25,578 nucleotides of DNA from JAKQHY01 sp034429475 (GTDB lineage Bacteria > Chloroflexota > Anaerolineae > B4-G1 > SLSP01): contig DAOUGD010000177.1 of NCBI GenBank assembly GCA_034429475.1, positions 1 through 25,578 of the forward strand, written 5' to 3'. The notes under the pieces are model-generated. The model was given only the letters and a program-made list of their open reading frames with translations, was not told where the DNA came from and ran no database searches. This document shows positions 24,286 to 25,578 of this stretch, one piece after another. Every line of letters begins with the position of its first letter. Position 1 is the stretch's first letter. The position numbers and the translations under genes were made by a program.

Positions 24286-25578
24286 TCAAAACGTCTGCGT
24301 CCCCGCCGGTCTGAGGCGCTCCGCCAGCAGGAATCCGGCGACGCAGACGAGCATCAGCAGGGTGGACATCGCCATAGCCTGGCCGTAGTTGGCCGCGCCG
24401 GGCTTGCCCAGGAAGCGGTAGATGGCGATGGGAATGGTGGGCAGGTCCGGGCGGGCGATCATGGAGGTCGCGCCAAATTCGCCGAGGGAGACAGTGAAGG
24501 CAAAGACGCCGCCGACGATGAGCGCGCGCCAGACGATGGGCAAGTCCACGGCGGCGAAGACGCGCGCGGGTGGGGCGCCGAGCGTGGCGGCAGCCTCGCG
24601 CAGGGAGGGGCGGATGGCTTGCAGGGCCGGGAGCAGGCTCCGCACGACGAAGGGCAGCGCGACCAGGGTATGCGCGCAGACGATGAGGGTGGGCGTGCCG
24701 CGCAGGTCAAGCGGCGGGCGGCCCAACGCCAGCAGGTAGCCCAGGCCCAGCGTCACGGCGGACGTGCCGAGCGGCAGCATAAAGAGCGCATCCAGCAGCC
24801 AGCCGCGCTTGCGACGGTAGAGCGCGAGCGCGGTCAACCCGCCGAGGACGAGGGCGAGCGCGGTGGCGATCAGGGCGAAGCGCAGGGAGTTGCCCACGGC
24901 GGTCAGCGGCGGGACGTAGAAGATGGAGTGGCGCGGGTTCTCGAAGAGGGCGGCGTAGTAGCGGAATCCGGCGTCGAAGGAGCGCGCCGCGAGCAGCAGC
25001 AGCGGCGTTCCCAGGAGCAGCGCGCCCAGGCCCACGTTGGCGATGACGAAGGCGACTTCACCCGGCGCGCGCGGCGGGCGCTGCGTGGCCCACTGCGGGC
25101 GCAAGTCCAGCGGGCGGGCCAGCCCGGCTTGCAGACGGGTGTAGAGCAGCGTCAGGCCGAGGGTACAGGCGATTTGGAGCAGCGACAGCGCAGCGGCGAG
25201 GGGCAGGTTGGCATAATTGATGGTTTGCCGGTAGATGGCGACTTCGAGGGTGGCGAAGCGCGGCCCGCCGAGAACGAGGACGACGCCAAAGCTGGTGAAG
25301 CAGAAGATGAAGACGAGCAAGGCTGCCGCGCCGATAGCCGGGAGAAGCTGGGGCAGGGTGATGGCGCGGAACGCGCGCCAGGGCGACGCGCCCAACGTGC
25401 GCGCAGCCTGTTCCAGCGTGGGATCGAGGTTCGCCCAGAAACCGCCCACCAGTCGGATGACGAGCGTGTAATTGTAAAACACATGCGCCAGCAGAATTGC
25501 GCCCAACGTATACCGCAAATCCGGTAGGGCGCGGGGTTCCCCCGCCCTAACCCCCGCCCCCATTGTCCCCATCACCCA
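24286..25578 (-). CDS. ABC transporter permease, ThiP/FbpB type fused permease (partial, 5-prime end outside window)
   Basis: At least 429 aa, open through the right edge, so the N-terminus (about 100 residues by comparison with the family) is missing. Two permease halves are seen, each with an EAA loop that contacts the ATPase: EQAARTLGASPWRAFRAITLP, and later REAAATLGAPPARVFAAVDLP. About nine hydrophobic helices are present. HVFYNYTLVIRLVGGFWANLDPTLEQAA is typical of ThiP-like thiamine or Fe3+ permeases. Which substrate is moved cannot be settled without the binding protein, which is not in the window. A palindrome near 25525-25549 is read in frame as GVRAGEPRALPDLR. The ATPase gene lies 125 bases downstream, separated by repeats. 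Confidence 0.88.
   Translation of the reverse strand, partial: WVMGTMGAGVRAGEPRALPDLRYTLGAILLAHVFYNYTLVIRLVGGFWANLDPTLEQAARTLGASPWRAFRAITLPQLLPAIGAAALLVFIFCFTSFGVVLVLGGPRFATLEVAIYRQTINYANLPLAAALSLLQIACTLGLTLLYTRLQAGLARPLDLRPQWATQRPPRAPGEVAFVIANVGLGALLLGTPLLLLAARSFDAGFRYYAALFENPRHSIFYVPPLTAVGNSLRFALIATALALVLGGLTALALYRRKRGWLLDALFMLPLGTSAVTLGLGYLLALGRPPLDLRGTPTLIVCAHTLVALPFVVRSLLPALQAIRPSLREAAATLGAPPARVFAAVDLPIVWRALIVGGVFAFTVSLGEFGATSMIARPDLPTIPIAIYRFLGKPGAANYGQAMAMSTLLMLVCVAGFLLAERLRPAGTQTF
25525..25549. repeat. GC-rich palindrome inside the permease gene
   Basis: TAGGGCG (25525-25531) pairs with CGCCCTA (25543-25549), with further GGGG/CCCC pairing inside. It lies in frame in a predicted loop before the helix GAILLAHVFYNY. 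Confidence 0.7.

Noticed and set aside
24220..25527. 435-aa open frame on the plus strand over the permease gene
   Set aside because: Antisense to a clear ABC permease with two EAA loops. The translation is Glu/Gly/Gln-rich low complexity without domains.

Overview
The window looks like chromosomal DNA from a member of the Chloroflexota, probably Anaerolineae or a related class. This is an inference. It rests on high GC, Thr/Pro-rich linkers in surface proteins, a GerMN/Gmad2 lipoprotein, a zinc-ribbon/cyclase/AAA/TPR giant regulator, a Ser/Thr kinase with an extracytoplasmic domain, and abundant short tandem repeats between genes. No rRNA, tRNA, CRISPR array or insertion sequence was seen.

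Layout, left to right. (1) 54-1792: two plus-strand glycosyltransferase-type genes with a 4-base overlap. (2) 1875-5552, minus: a TMEM165/GDT1-type cation transporter, then a compact run made of a LytR-CpsA-Psr protein, a DUF1361 membrane protein and two small membrane proteins joined by very short overlaps. (3) 5565-8105, minus: a lower-GC island holding a type II restriction-modification pair, with an endonuclease of the NgoMIV family and an amino-methyltransferase, plus an unknown 100-aa gene. (4) 8161-12734, minus: RuvB, a membrane Ser/Thr kinase and a membrane adenylate cyclase, only 5 to 12 bases apart. (5) 12877-14130, minus: a Gmad2/GerMN lipoprotein. (6) 14131-14534: a 404-base AT-rich divergent region with a good promoter and a long potential leader. 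(7) 14535-18945, plus: a stand-alone cyclic-nucleotide-binding protein and a 1286-aa cyclase-class regulator whose cyclase domain lacks key residues. (8) 18942-20562, minus: a small membrane protein, a GNAT acetyltransferase and a ferric-reductase-like haem membrane protein. (9) 20723-22852, plus: a GT39-like membrane glycosyltransferase. (10) 22940 to the right edge, minus: a ThiQ/FbpC-type ABC ATPase and the larger part of its ThiP-type fused permease.

Functional themes are envelope and polysaccharide assembly (glycosyltransferases, LCP protein, DUF1361), second-messenger signalling (two cyclase-class proteins, a cyclic-nucleotide-binding protein and a kinase within about 11 kb), and DNA processing or defence (RuvB and the restriction-modification island).

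The most unusual signal is a family of short-tandem-repeat elements with unit lengths of 7, 8 or 9 bases and several unrelated unit sequences. They fill at least eight gene junctions, often as inverted arms able to fold into long hairpins, and at some convergent ends they supply the stop codons. Two further copies lie inside protein-coding genes, the GT39-like protein and the ABC ATPase. There they occur only in the direction that contains no stop codon in any frame, and they add about 47 and 61 low-complexity residues. A second class of short GC-rich palindromes also enters coding sequence, in the ATPase C-terminal domain and the permease. Together they suggest a repeat system that spreads through the genome and is tolerated in genes only where it stays open.
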